8,578 nt of DNA from Actinomycetes bacterium (GTDB lineage: Bacteria > Actinomycetota > Actinomycetes > S36-B12 > UBA10799): the NCBI GenBank assembly GCA_029779995.1, contig JAKOZM010000333.1, positions 1-8,578 on the forward strand. The letters are read 5' to 3'. Below are positions 1 to 7,909 of the stretch, piece after piece. The notes under the pieces were generated by a model that made no database searches, was not told the DNA's origin, and was given only the letters and a program-made list of their open reading frames with translations. Both the position numbers and the translations under genes were made by a program. The stretch's first letter is position 1, and each line of letters starts with the position of its first letter.

Positions 1-1973
1 TACGGCAACTCCTCGTAGTGAGTGGTCCACACGTAACGCCCCTGCCCGGAGGGGAACACCCCCTTACTCAACGCGGGGACGAACACGTAGTCCCACTCCA
101 GACCCTTGGCCCGGTGCACGCTGAGGATCTGCACTGCGCTGCCACGGATCGGAAAGTCCGCATCGGGGGTCTCGTCGAGTTCCTCGGCGAAGTCGAGCCA
201 CTGCAGGAATGCACTGACGCTCGGATCGTCGTGACCGGATCGGTACGTCGCGATCACGTCGAACAGGGCGGCCAGGCCATCCATCCGCTGCATCGCCGTC
301 GGGCCCAGGCGCACCTCGACACCGAGTCCGGTCACCTCCACTATGCGATGTGCCGCCTCCTCGACGCCGGCGGCCAGCGCGGGGCGCAGGGCATCCAGCT
401 GGCGCGTGAACGCCGCGAGCCGCTGCCGTGCCTGTTCACTCACTGCCGGACCTGGGTCGTAGACCGCCTCGAGCAGACTGACCACATCCACTGGATCCAC
501 CCCGGCGACGGCCTGTTGAGCCCGTGTTGGCAGGTCACTGGCGATCTGCTGGTCGCGATCCAGGAAGGACTGCGCCCGGGCCCCCAGTGCGGCCAGGTCA
601 CCTGGGCCGATCCGCCACTGCGGCCCCGTCAGCAAGCGGACCACGGCGGCGTTGTCAGCGCTCTGCGCGACCCGCAGGACGCTGAGCACCTCGACGACCT
701 CCGGCAGGTGCAGCACCGAACCCAGGGACGCGGCGGCGACGGGGATGCCCGCCGCCCGCAAACCCTTGGCGAAGAGGTCGATGTAGGAATTCGTGCGGCA
801 GAGCACGGCGATCCGTTCGGGATCGCGGCCCTGCTGCAGGTACTGCTGAATACGTTGCGTGATCCAGGCCAACTCATCGCGGAAACTGGTGAACAGTCCG
901 GCGCTCACGGACCCGGTGTCGGCCGACCCAGGGCGCAGCACCTGAACATCGGGGTGTTCAGCGCGCACCGGCGCTGCGACGACGTTCGCGACATCGAGAA
1001 TGCGCGACCCTGAACGCCGGTTGATCGTCAACGGTCGAGTAAGGGCACCGAACGTCTGCGGAAAGCCGTCGATGTTCGCCACGGAGGCGCCCCGCCACCC
1101 GTAGATGGCCTGCAGGGGGTCACCGACCGCTGTGAGCGGGAAGCCATCGCCGAAGAGGTCATGAAGAAGCTGAGCCTGCGCCACCGAGGTGTCCTGGTAC
1201 TCGTCCACCAGAACCAGCGCGAAGCGTTCGCGCAGGGCACCCGCGACCTGGGGTTGGCGGGCCACTTCCACTGCCAGGCGCATGAGGTCAGCGAAACTCA
1301 CCACCGCATCGGCAGCACGGTCGGCGCGCACCTCCTGGACCACCGCAGACAGGATCGTGCGGCGGCGGGCCGCCTCCTGCGCATCCTTCGCGGGGCGTCC
1401 CGACTCCGATCCGAGGTGGCGACCGAGAAGTTCATCGAATGTGCGCAATCGCTGCGGTGTGCACATGTGCTCGGACAACTGTTCATCGAGGCTCTGCGCC
1501 CGCTGCCGAACGGTGTTGATCACCGCCGTCCCGAGCTGGTCACACCCCTGCCGACTGCGGGCCACACTGCGGAAGGTCGCCTGCGCCAGATCCGTGGGGC
1601 TGAGTAACTGGGAGTTCGTCTCCGCCCCGACCAGCAGCCCGTACTGAGCCAGCAGATCCATCGCAAAGGCATGGTAGGTCTGGATGACGGGTTCGCCCAC
1701 GTCATCGTGCTGGGGCAGGGCGGCGAGCAGTTGCCTCACCCGCGAACCCAACTCGCCGGCGGCCTTGTTGGTGAACGTCAGACCGAGGACCTGCTCGGGG
1801 CGGACCTGCCCGGACCCCACGGCCCAGAGGACCCGCGCCGCCATCACGGCGGTCTTGCCCGAGCCGGCCCCAGCCAGGACCAGCATCGGCGTCGAGAGCT
1901 CAGCGCTGATGGCAGCCCACTGTTCGTCGCTGGGTTCGAAACCCAGGATCCTGGCCATGTCATCGCGGGTCAC
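1..1973 (-). CDS. adnB: AdnB-like UvrD-family DNA helicase (ATP-dependent motor-nuclease subunit), 3' end outside the window
   Basis: This is the N-terminal 657 codons of a superfamily 1A helicase; the reading frame is open to the left edge. Visible motifs: Q-motif glutamine Q18 (SDEQWAAI); Walker A GAGSGKT at 35-41; a TFTNKAAGEL motif Ia; Walker B DEYQDTS at 257-263; motif III GDPLQAIYGWRGAS at 284-297; motif V VHRAKGLEWD at 619-628. Motif VI and the expected C-terminal RecB-like nuclease domain fall outside, so nuclease activity cannot be judged. In mycobacteria AdnB pairs with AdnA in a 3'-to-5' ssDNA translocase/nuclease that resects double-strand breaks, and the gene downstream of adnA is adnB, which is the basis for the name. 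GTG at 1973 is chosen because it overlaps the adnA stop (GTGA) and has a GAGG seven bases upstream. An in-frame ATG at 1958 is the alternative but lacks a ribosome binding site. A generic UvrD/PcrA is less likely given the tandem partner. Confidence 0.9.
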   Translation of the reverse strand, partial: MTRDDMARILGFEPSDEQWAAISAELSTPMLVLAGAGSGKTAVMAARVLWAVGSGQVRPEQVLGLTFTNKAAGELGSRVRQLLAALPQHDDVGEPVIQTYHAFAMDLLAQYGLLVGAETNSQLLSPTDLAQATFRSVARSRQGCDQLGTAVINTVRQRAQSLDEQLSEHMCTPQRLRTFDELLGRHLGSESGRPAKDAQEAARRRTILSAVVQEVRADRAADAVVSFADLMRLAVEVARQPQVAGALRERFALVLVDEYQDTSVAQAQLLHDLFGDGFPLTAVGDPLQAIYGWRGASVANIDGFPQTFGALTRPLTINRRSGSRILDVANVVAAPVRAEHPDVQVLRPGSADTGSVSAGLFTSFRDELAWITQRIQQYLQQGRDPERIAVLCRTNSYIDLFAKGLRAAGIPVAAASLGSVLHLPEVVEVLSVLRVAQSADNAAVVRLLTGPQWRIGPGDLAALGARAQSFLDRDQQIASDLPTRAQQAVAGVDPVDVVSLLEAVYDPGPAVSEQARQRLAAFTRQLDALRPALAAGVEEAAHRIVEVTGLGVEVRLGPTAMQRMDGLAALFDVIATYRSGHDDPSVSAFLQWLDFAEELDETPDADFPIRGSAVQILSVHRAKGLEWDYVFVPALSKGVFPSGQGRYVWTTHYEELP

Positions 1974-4900
1974 GGTCGCACCTCGGCACCCTGCGGCATC
2001 GCCGGACACGAAGTGCAGACCACGCAGGTGCGGCACTGGTCCCCGGGCCGGGCCACCGCCACCTGGGCCCGGATGCCGCTGGCGGCGGCATCCAGGATCG
2101 GCCGCACCCACTGCTCCACGTCCGGACCATCCTGCGCGATGATCTTGGCCCCGTCGGCGATCTGCCTCTGCGGTGGGTCGTGACGCACGTAGAGCAACTG
2201 CGCGACGGCCTCCTGCGGGACTCCCAGCGCCCCCAACTCGGCCGCCCACCGGTACAGCCCCAACTGAATGTTCTGTTGCCCCGCCTTGCCGGTGATCGGC
2301 CGACCGGTCTTGAAGTCGGTGATGAGCAGTCCGCCGTCCATCTGATCGACCCGGTCGACCGTGCCGGCGACAACGACCTGTTCTGCTCCGTCCAGATCGA
2401 TCTGCGTGCTGAACTGCCGCTCGGCGGCCACGAAGTCCCCCGCGCAGTTCTTCATCCAGGTGAGCAGACGCCTGGTCGCCTGCTGCGCCTCCTGGCGCTC
2501 GAACCGGTCCTGCCAGCCCTGCTCGTATCCGACGCCGGCCCACACACTGTCGAGCAGCGCCGCTACCTGCTGCTCGTCGGGTTCCAGCTCACCGGAACCG
2601 ACCGCCTCGGCACACAGATGCAGCAACGTCCCGAACGCCATCTTGGTGGAGGCGGCCTCCGCAGCGCGTGCCCGCCGCTCCAGGAACCAACGGCGGGGGC
2701 ACTGCACATACCGGTCCACCGCCGAGGCCGACAGGGCCAGCGGCGAGTCGGGCGCGAACCAGGGCGCATCGTTCTGGGTCCATGTCCGGTGACCCCACCA
2801 GCGCTGCGGATCCGCCCAGGGGAAGATCGGGCGACCGTGCTCATCCACGCGCTCGCGCAATGTCTGCAGCCGTTCCCAGACGGCCTGTCGCAAGGCAGGA
2901 CTCGCCTGCGGGTCGAGTAAGACCTGCCGGAGCCCCGCCACGACACCCTCCGGAGTCAATGGTCGCCGGGGCCGGCCTGGCACCCGCACGGGTGCCTGTT
3001 CGCCGGCGGCCAGTGTGAAGAACGCCGAGGGCTTCGGCCCGTCGTCGGTGGCGGCGTCCGCCGCGGTCACCAGTAACGCCTTGGACGCCCGACTGCAGGC
3101 CACGAAGAACAGCCGGCGCTCGTCGAGCAGTTGTTGTTCCCGCCAGCCCATCGCCTGCCCCAGCAGGGTGGGCCGGGGTCGCACATCCGGCCACAAGCCT
3201 TCCTGCACACCGGCGACCACGACCAACGGCCACTGGCTGCCTTTGGCGCGATGTGCTGTGAGCAGGCGCACCGCGTTGCGGTTCCATGGTCGCTGCTGAT
3301 CCCCGGCTGCCGGAATCGCCTGCTGCTCGATCTGCTCCAGCAGACCGTGCACGCTTCGGACGTTCTCGAATGCGCGGTCCATCTGTTCGGCCTGATCGAA
3401 CAACTCCATCACCGCGTCCAGCGCCTGATGCGCCTCGCGGGCGCGGCGGCCGCCTGCGAGGGCCTGCTTGCGCAGTCGCTGCGGCCAGTCGGTCGCGGTC
3501 CACACGAAGTGCAGGACCTCCGATGCCGTTCGGCCCGCGGCGATCTGACCGCGGACCTGGTCCAGCAGAACCGCCATGTCCAAAACGGGCCGCGCCAGAG
3601 ACGCCTCGATGCCGGCAACCAGGTCCGGGTCGCCCAATGCCTGCGCCACGAGGTCCATCGCGGGCGGCAGCGCACCGGTGCTGGTGACCGCAGCCTGCCG
3701 GCGCAGGAGCCGGGCCAAGCGGCTGATCTGGCGCGACTGCATCCCCGCCAGGGGTGAGCCGAGCAGATCAGCGCTGCGCTGCCCCGTCAGGCCCCCGTCC
3801 ACGTTCGCCGCAGCCCGCAGCAGCTCCAGCAACGGTCGCACCGCCGGCGATTTGGCCACCGGCAGGTCGTCACGCACGATCTCGACCGGCACCCCGGAGG
3901 CCGAAAGGGCGCGCTGCAGCGTCGGCAGGTCCCTGGCCGCTGAGCGCACGAGCACGGCCATCTGTGACCAGTCGACCTGCAGGCCCGAGAACACCTCCGA
4001 CGTGCCTGCCTGCACCCGGCGCAACAGGTCTGCGATGTGTTCTGCCTGGGCCGCCTCGGACTCGTAGCACCGAAACGCGACCATCCCTGAAGCCCCGACC
4101 GCCGAGGGGCTCCGGTGTGTCTGCACCTGCCGCGCCGGAATGCTGCCGAGCGCGTTGCGGGGCACCACCCGGGCGACCACCTGGGCGATCTGCGGGCCGT
4201 ATCGCCGGGTCTGGGACAGCGTGATCGTGCGGCACGAGGGCATCGCGAACTCGTCGTCGAAGCGCAGAATGCCCTCGGCGTCCGCGCCGCGGAACCCGTA
4301 GATCGACTGGTCCGGATCGCCTACCGCGATGATCTGGGCACCATGGGCGGCCAACTCCCGCAGGAAGCTCACCTGCGCGGGGTCGGTGTCCTGGTACTCG
4401 TCGACGAAGATGGTACGCAGTCTGCGCACACTTTCCGGTGGTGCCTGTCGAAGCAGGCCGGTGGCCCGGCGGATCAGTTCGGAGTAGTCCATGGTGGCGG
4501 CCAAGGCCGTGACGTCGAGGTACTCCGCGTAGATGGCTGCGGCCGCCCGCGACACTGGATCGTCGCCGCGAGTGGTCGCCGGGGGGAGCCTGCGTGACTG
4601 CGCCTGCGCGATGAATGCGCGCAACTGGTCGGTCAAGCCGCGGCTGTCCCGGGCCACCTCAAGGGCGCTCGGCAAATGGCTCGTGGACCGTACGATCTCG
4701 CGGAGCACCGCCTCCTGCTCGGGTCCTCCCATGAGGCGAAGCCCGGGCTCATCGGCCAGCAGCAACCGATAGGCCAGCGCATGAAACGTGGTCGCCACCG
4801 GCACGGGCTGATCCCCCACCGTCAGCCGCTCTCTCAGTTCCTGGGCCGCCATCCGCCCATAGGTCAACAGCAGCAGCTCGCCGGCGGCCTGCCCCGCGGC

Positions 4901-5071
4901 GATGCGGCGCTGGGCGGCCGCCACGATGACGCTGGTCTTACCCGTCCCGGGTCCCGCGAGGACCCGCAGGTGACCCCGGTCGTGGGCGATCACCGCCCGC
5001 TGCGCGTCATCGGGCGCGAACGTGCCGGTCGGCGGCCCTGGCGTCCTGACCAGACGGATGGATTCGGACAT
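1970..5071 (-). CDS. adnA: AdnA-like helicase-nuclease subunit (UvrD-type motor plus RecB-family nuclease)
   Basis: A complete 1033-residue protein, close to the usual length of mycobacterial AdnA. Motor motifs: Q24; Walker A GPGTGKT at 40-46; Walker B DEYQDTD at 224-230; motif III GDPDQSIYGFRGA at 251-263; a motif IV-like LSQTRRYG near 285-292; motif V AHRAKGSQW at 606-614; motif VI ERRLFFVACSRA at 651-662, giving the arginine finger region. C-terminal PD-(D/E)XK nuclease: GTVDRVD with D906, then TDFKTG with D919 and K921. C791 (QCPRRW) and C1013/C1016/C1022 fit the C-...-CxxCx5C pattern of iron-sulfur RecB-family nucleases; an extra cysteine, C1019, lies inside it. The protein would act with AdnB in ATP-driven end resection for recombinational repair. 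ATG at 5071 is nearly forced, because an in-frame stop lies five codons upstream (5086-5084). No Shine-Dalgarno is visible, so the mRNA may be leaderless or the site weak. The stop overlaps the adnB start. Confidence 0.93.
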   Translation of the reverse strand: MSESIRLVRTPGPPTGTFAPDDAQRAVIAHDRGHLRVLAGPGTGKTSVIVAAAQRRIAAGQAAGELLLLTYGRMAAQELRERLTVGDQPVPVATTFHALAYRLLLADEPGLRLMGGPEQEAVLREIVRSTSHLPSALEVARDSRGLTDQLRAFIAQAQSRRLPPATTRGDDPVSRAAAAIYAEYLDVTALAATMDYSELIRRATGLLRQAPPESVRRLRTIFVDEYQDTDPAQVSFLRELAAHGAQIIAVGDPDQSIYGFRGADAEGILRFDDEFAMPSCRTITLSQTRRYGPQIAQVVARVVPRNALGSIPARQVQTHRSPSAVGASGMVAFRCYESEAAQAEHIADLLRRVQAGTSEVFSGLQVDWSQMAVLVRSAARDLPTLQRALSASGVPVEIVRDDLPVAKSPAVRPLLELLRAAANVDGGLTGQRSADLLGSPLAGMQSRQISRLARLLRRQAAVTSTGALPPAMDLVAQALGDPDLVAGIEASLARPVLDMAVLLDQVRGQIAAGRTASEVLHFVWTATDWPQRLRKQALAGGRRAREAHQALDAVMELFDQAEQMDRAFENVRSVHGLLEQIEQQAIPAAGDQQRPWNRNAVRLLTAHRAKGSQWPLVVVAGVQEGLWPDVRPRPTLLGQAMGWREQQLLDERRLFFVACSRASKALLVTAADAATDDGPKPSAFFTLAAGEQAPVRVPGRPRRPLTPEGVVAGLRQVLLDPQASPALRQAVWERLQTLRERVDEHGRPIFPWADPQRWWGHRTWTQNDAPWFAPDSPLALSASAVDRYVQCPRRWFLERRARAAEAASTKMAFGTLLHLCAEAVGSGELEPDEQQVAALLDSVWAGVGYEQGWQDRFERQEAQQATRRLLTWMKNCAGDFVAAERQFSTQIDLDGAEQVVVAGTVDRVDQMDGGLLITDFKTGRPITGKAGQQNIQLGLYRWAAELGALGVPQEAVAQLLYVRHDPPQRQIADGAKIIAQDGPDVEQWVRPILDAAASGIRAQVAVARPGDQCRTCVVCTSCPAMPQGAEVRP
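1981..1984 (-). promoter_or_regulatory. Ribosome binding site for adnB
   Basis: On the minus strand GAGG lies inside the last codons of adnA, seven bases before the GTG at 1973-1971. It supports the GTG start over the ATG five codons later, and supports translation of adnB by ribosomes finishing adnA. Confidence 0.55.
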
Positions 5072-5092
5072 GCGGCAAGCACATCACAGGGG

Positions 5093-5190
5093 TGTGACAC
5101 GACCGCTACGGGGAATCGGGAGGAACATCCTGAAGGAGCGCGGGCCACGAGCAATTGGGCACACGGTGCGATTTCGCCCGGCGTGTCACA
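5093..5190. repeat. Widely spaced perfect 9-bp inverted repeat (TGTGACACG / CGTGTCACA)
   Basis: TGTGACACG at 5093-5101 is matched exactly on the opposite strand by CGTGTCACA at 5182-5190. Each arm lies within its own short odd-centred palindrome (GTGT-G-ACAC in the left arm, GTG-T-CAC in the right), so each could be a separate binding site for a dimer. The arms are 89 bp apart, too far for a typical hairpin, so paired operator sites or chance are the options. Confidence 0.45.
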
Positions 5191-5206
5191 ACGACAAGTG
5201 CCCAAT
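5154..5206. repeat. Perfect 9-bp inverted repeat (ATTGGGCAC / GTGCCCAAT)
   Basis: ATTGGGCAC at 5154-5162 and GTGCCCAAT at 5198-5206 are exact inverse complements separated by 35 bp, with start-to-start spacing of 44 bp, about four helical turns. The arms could be two half-sites on the same DNA face or a long-loop stem in RNA. The pair is interleaved with the 5093-5190 repeat. Confidence 0.45.
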
Positions 5207-5239
5207 CGCGGCGCGCGGGAGCAGCCAGATCCGGCGTGG

Positions 5240-5293
5240 ATGCCCGCCATGAAGCTCGCACCCGGGGAGCATCTGACACCATCGGAGAGGTGA
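5240..5293 (+). other. Possible short leader ORF (17 or 14 codons) overlapping the membrane protein start
   Basis: An ORF from ATG 5240 (17 residues) or the in-frame ATG 5249 (14 residues, beginning MKLAPGEH) ends with TGA at 5291-5293. That stop overlaps the GTG start of the next gene in the GTGA arrangement typical of translational coupling. Neither ATG has a well-placed Shine-Dalgarno, and a 17-codon open frame in GC-rich DNA is not significant alone. If real it would couple or regulate translation of the membrane protein, whose own GTG has GGAGAG immediately upstream, closer than usual. Confidence 0.2.
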
Positions 5294-7902
5294 GCACTCC
5301 AGACGGCGCGCAGGACGGCATCGGGGATTTCCCGACCGTGCGCCTGACCGGAGACGAGCCGGATCCGACCATCACGTTCGCCCCACCACCGGAACCTGCC
5401 ACCGGTCGGCCGTCCCCTACCGAGTCGCCCTTCGCACCCCACCCCGATGCCCCGGTCCTCGCGGACGCCGAACCCCCGTCGGCACCCACGCCGACCATCC
5501 CCGCCGAACAGACGCCGCGCTACCAACCGCGCCAGTCCGATCTCGAGACCGTCGTCATCGAAGCCGATGTGATCCCGCGCCGGTTGCGCCGCCCCATCGA
5601 CCTGCTGCGCCTGCTCGCCGCATTTGGCACCGCCGCGCTGATCCTGGCCGTGGCGTACTTCGCGTCAGCAACCGCCGCTGGCCTCGAGAGCGACCTGACC
5701 GAGGCCTCCGACCGGATCCCGAACATCATCGTGGTGGCGGCCAATGTGATCGGCCTACTCGGAGTGCTCGCCTTACCGCTGGCAGCCGCGTTCGACCTGA
5801 TGGTGCGCCGGCGCGGCCGCATGCTGGCCGAGGCGCTCGGTGGTCTGGCCGTGGCCGTTCTCATCACTTCGGCGATCGCCTGGATCATCACCCGCTACCC
5901 GAATCCGCGGTTGTTACTGACGCTGACGGGCCAGGAGACCCCAGGTCAGCTCCCGCCACTGAGCGCCATTCTGGCCGGCCTCGTCGCGTTCATCACGATC
6001 TCCCGCCTCGTCGAGCGGCCCCGGTTCGGCCCCATATCGATCGTGGTCGTGGCGGCCATCGTGCTGGCCAACATCGTCACGGGTGGGATCACGGCCACCG
6101 CTTTGGCCGTCTCGATCCTGCTCGGCTGGGCGATCGGCCTGGCGTTGCGCTACGCGCTGGGTACCCCCACCACCCGCCCGAGCGGGCTGGCGGTGGCAAC
6201 GGCACTGGAGGAAGTCGGCCATCCAGTCACAGTGCTGCGGGCGCACCGGGAGTTCAGCGCCGGCCGTCGCTACGTGGCCACCACCCGCAATGGGGAAACC
6301 CTGAACGTCCTTGTGCTAGATCGTGACCTTGAGGGCGCCGGCGTCGCAGCCAGCGTCTGGCGGACGTTGCGGGTGCGCGACGACAGCGCGCCGTCACGGC
6401 TGAGCATGCGGCGTCGGCTCGAACGCACCGCCTTGCAGGCCTATGCCGCGACGGCCGCCGGGGCGCCCACCCCGCGCCTGCTGGCCGCCGTCCAGGTCGA
6501 CGAGGACGCCGCGCTGCTCGCGTTCCCGCGCATCGACGGGCGCAGCTTCGAGCAGATCGGGTCTGACCTCACCGACACCGACCTGGACAACGCCTGGCGT
6601 GCCGTACGCGACCTGCACGACTGCGGCATCACCCACCGCTCATTGACCGCCGGGCACCTGTTGCGCGACGAGCAGGGCACGATCTGGCTGGTGCACACCG
6701 AAGAGGGCGCCATCGCCGCTAGCGACGTGGCGATGCGCGTGGACCTGGCCGAGTTGCTCTGCACGCTGTCCATGCTGACCTCGCCCGAGCGGGCCGTGGC
6801 CTCCGGACAGCGGGTGCTCGGGCCGCTGCGACTGGTCAAGGCGCTCGGTGTCCTGCAGCCGATCGCCTTGTCCACCGTGACCCGCAAGGCCATCCGCAAG
6901 CGCAAGGACATCCTCGTGCAGTTGCGCGACCTGCTGATCGAGATGTCCCCCAACCCCAATCCGGAGCAGGTGGAGTTCGAGCGGCTACGGCCCAAGATGC
7001 TCTTCACCCTGCTGGCTGGCACCGTCGCCGGATACATTCTGCTGACGCAGTTGGCGCAGGTGAATCTGCCGCAACTCGTCGCCGATGCGTCCTGGGGCTG
7101 GGCATTCATCGCGTTGATCCTGTCCGGGCTCACCTACATCGCCGCGGCCATGGCGTTGGAGGGCTTCGTCCCAGAGCGCCTCAACTTCCTGCGGACCTTC
7201 CAGGCGCAGCTCGCGGCCTCCTTCGCCACCCTCATCTCGCCCCCCACTCTGGGCGCGGTGGCGGTCAACCTGCGGTACCTGCAGCGGGCGGGGGTGAACC
7301 CGGCGCTCGGCGCGGCCAGCGTGGGCGTCTCGCAGGTGATGGCCTTCGCCGTGCACCTGCTGCTCCTGCTCGGATTCGGCCTGATCGCCGGCACCCGGCA
7401 GGAGAACGAGTTCACCCCCCCGGCGTGGGCCGTGTGGGTGCTCGTCGGAGGCCTGCTGGCCGCTGTGGTGCTCCTTCTGCTGCCCTGGACCCGCAAATGG
7501 ATCACGCGGCGCATCCGGCCGATCTTCCAGCAGGTCGGACCCCGGTTGCTCACCCTGGTCCAGCAGCCGCGCAAGCTCGCCGTCGGGGTCGGCGGCATCC
7601 TGCTGCTGAACCTGGGGTACATCGTCTGCCTGGTCGCGTGTGTCTGGGCGTTCGGGGGCTCAGCCCCACTGGCCGCCATCGCTGTGGTCTACCTGGCGGG
7701 GGCGACCATCGGTCAGGCAGCACCCACCCCGGGCGGCCTCGGCGCTGTGGAGGCGGCCCTGTCGGCAGGCCTTACGGCTGCGGGTATCCCGGGTGGCCTC
7801 GCGGTTTCCAGCGTCCTGCTGTTCCGGCTGGTGACGTTCTGGCTGCCGACCATCCCGGGCTGGTTCTCCTTCAACTCCCTGCAGAAGAACGAACTGCTCT
7901 AG
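5290..7902 (+). CDS. Multi-domain membrane protein: kinase-like domain fused to lysylphosphatidylglycerol synthase-type TM (UPF0104) domain
   Basis: An 870-residue integral membrane protein. Residues 1 to about 100 are Pro/Thr/Glu-rich and probably disordered and cytosolic. About six hydrophobic segments follow between residues 105 and 290 (for example near 105-127, 145-168 and 180-203). A soluble region of about 270 residues resembles a kinase fold: LHDCGITHRSL has HRS at 449-451 where HRD is expected, and IWLVHTEEG puts H469 where the DFG aspartate is expected, so it is probably catalytically inactive. From about M570 to the C-terminus lies the UPF0104/LPG-synthase TM domain, with about seven or eight helices and the signature PTPGGLGAVEAAL (P812, E821) followed by LFRLVTFWLPTIPG. 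The MprF aminoacyl-transferase (DUF2156) domain is absent, so lysyl-PG synthesis should not be assumed; flippase-like or lipid-related transport is only inferred. GTG 5290 is chosen because upstream residues lack family character; a TTG at 5155 would give 915 residues. The stop is 7 bp from that of the convergent moeZ-like gene. Confidence 0.82.
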   Translation: MSTPDGAQDGIGDFPTVRLTGDEPDPTITFAPPPEPATGRPSPTESPFAPHPDAPVLADAEPPSAPTPTIPAEQTPRYQPRQSDLETVVIEADVIPRRLRRPIDLLRLLAAFGTAALILAVAYFASATAAGLESDLTEASDRIPNIIVVAANVIGLLGVLALPLAAAFDLMVRRRGRMLAEALGGLAVAVLITSAIAWIITRYPNPRLLLTLTGQETPGQLPPLSAILAGLVAFITISRLVERPRFGPISIVVVAAIVLANIVTGGITATALAVSILLGWAIGLALRYALGTPTTRPSGLAVATALEEVGHPVTVLRAHREFSAGRRYVATTRNGETLNVLVLDRDLEGAGVAASVWRTLRVRDDSAPSRLSMRRRLERTALQAYAATAAGAPTPRLLAAVQVDEDAALLAFPRIDGRSFEQIGSDLTDTDLDNAWRAVRDLHDCGITHRSLTAGHLLRDEQGTIWLVHTEEGAIAASDVAMRVDLAELLCTLSMLTSPERAVASGQRVLGPLRLVKALGVLQPIALSTVTRKAIRKRKDILVQLRDLLIEMSPNPNPEQVEFERLRPKMLFTLLAGTVAGYILLTQLAQVNLPQLVADASWGWAFIALILSGLTYIAAAMALEGFVPERLNFLRTFQAQLAASFATLISPPTLGAVAVNLRYLQRAGVNPALGAASVGVSQVMAFAVHLLLLLGFGLIAGTRQENEFTPPAWAVWVLVGGLLAAVVLLLLPWTRKWITRRIRPIFQQVGPRLLTLVQQPRKLAVGVGGILLLNLGYIVCLVACVWAFGGSAPLAAIAVVYLAGATIGQAAPTPGGLGAVEAALSAGLTAAGIPGGLAVSSVLLFRLVTFWLPTIPGWFSFNSLQKNELL

Positions 7903-7909
7903 GCGATCC

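Larger units (their letters stand above)
5072..5289. promoter_or_regulatory. Divergent intergenic region between adnA and the membrane protein gene
   Basis: These 218 bp must hold the promoters for both divergent transcription units. I could not identify a convincing -35/-10 pair on either strand. A weak TGATGT (plus coordinates 5081-5086) sits 9 bases before the adnA ATG. No palindrome of the actinobacterial LexA type (GAAC-N4-GTTC) is present. The region carries two interleaved 9-bp inverted repeat pairs and three copies of TGACAC: 5095-5100 on plus, 5183-5188 on minus, 5274-5279 on plus. Confidence 0.5.

Noticed and set aside
18..1013. A 331-codon open frame on the plus strand, and several other long plus-strand frames across 1000-5000
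   Set aside because: They lie antisense to adnB and adnA, whose frames carry complete helicase motifs. The translations are low-complexity and rich in Arg, His, Pro and Gln, as expected for shadow frames in GC-rich DNA.
1..5071. The two large minus-strand genes as AddA/AddB, RecB/RecC or two housekeeping UvrD copies
   Set aside because: AdnA has its own UvrD-type motor and a C-terminal nuclease, and a second UvrD-type motor follows in a coupled start. That layout fits AdnAB. AddB and RecC lack a canonical full helicase motif set, and housekeeping UvrD lacks a RecB-type nuclease.
5123..5134. Possible LexA/SOS box upstream of adnA (GAACATCCTGAA)
   Set aside because: The right half does not match the GTTC half-site of the actinobacterial GAAC-N4-GTTC consensus, so there is no palindrome.
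5155..5289. N-terminal extension of the membrane protein to a TTG at 5155 (915 residues)
   Set aside because: The extra 45 residues have no recognisable character and no Shine-Dalgarno precedes them. They would also cover the repeat-bearing divergent promoter region. GTG 5290 is the better choice, though not proven.
5290..7902. Naming the membrane protein a lysylphosphatidylglycerol synthase (MprF or LysX)
   Set aside because: Only the UPF0104-type transmembrane part is present. The cytosolic aminoacyl-transferase domain and any lysyl-tRNA synthetase domain are absent, so the enzymatic name is not supported.
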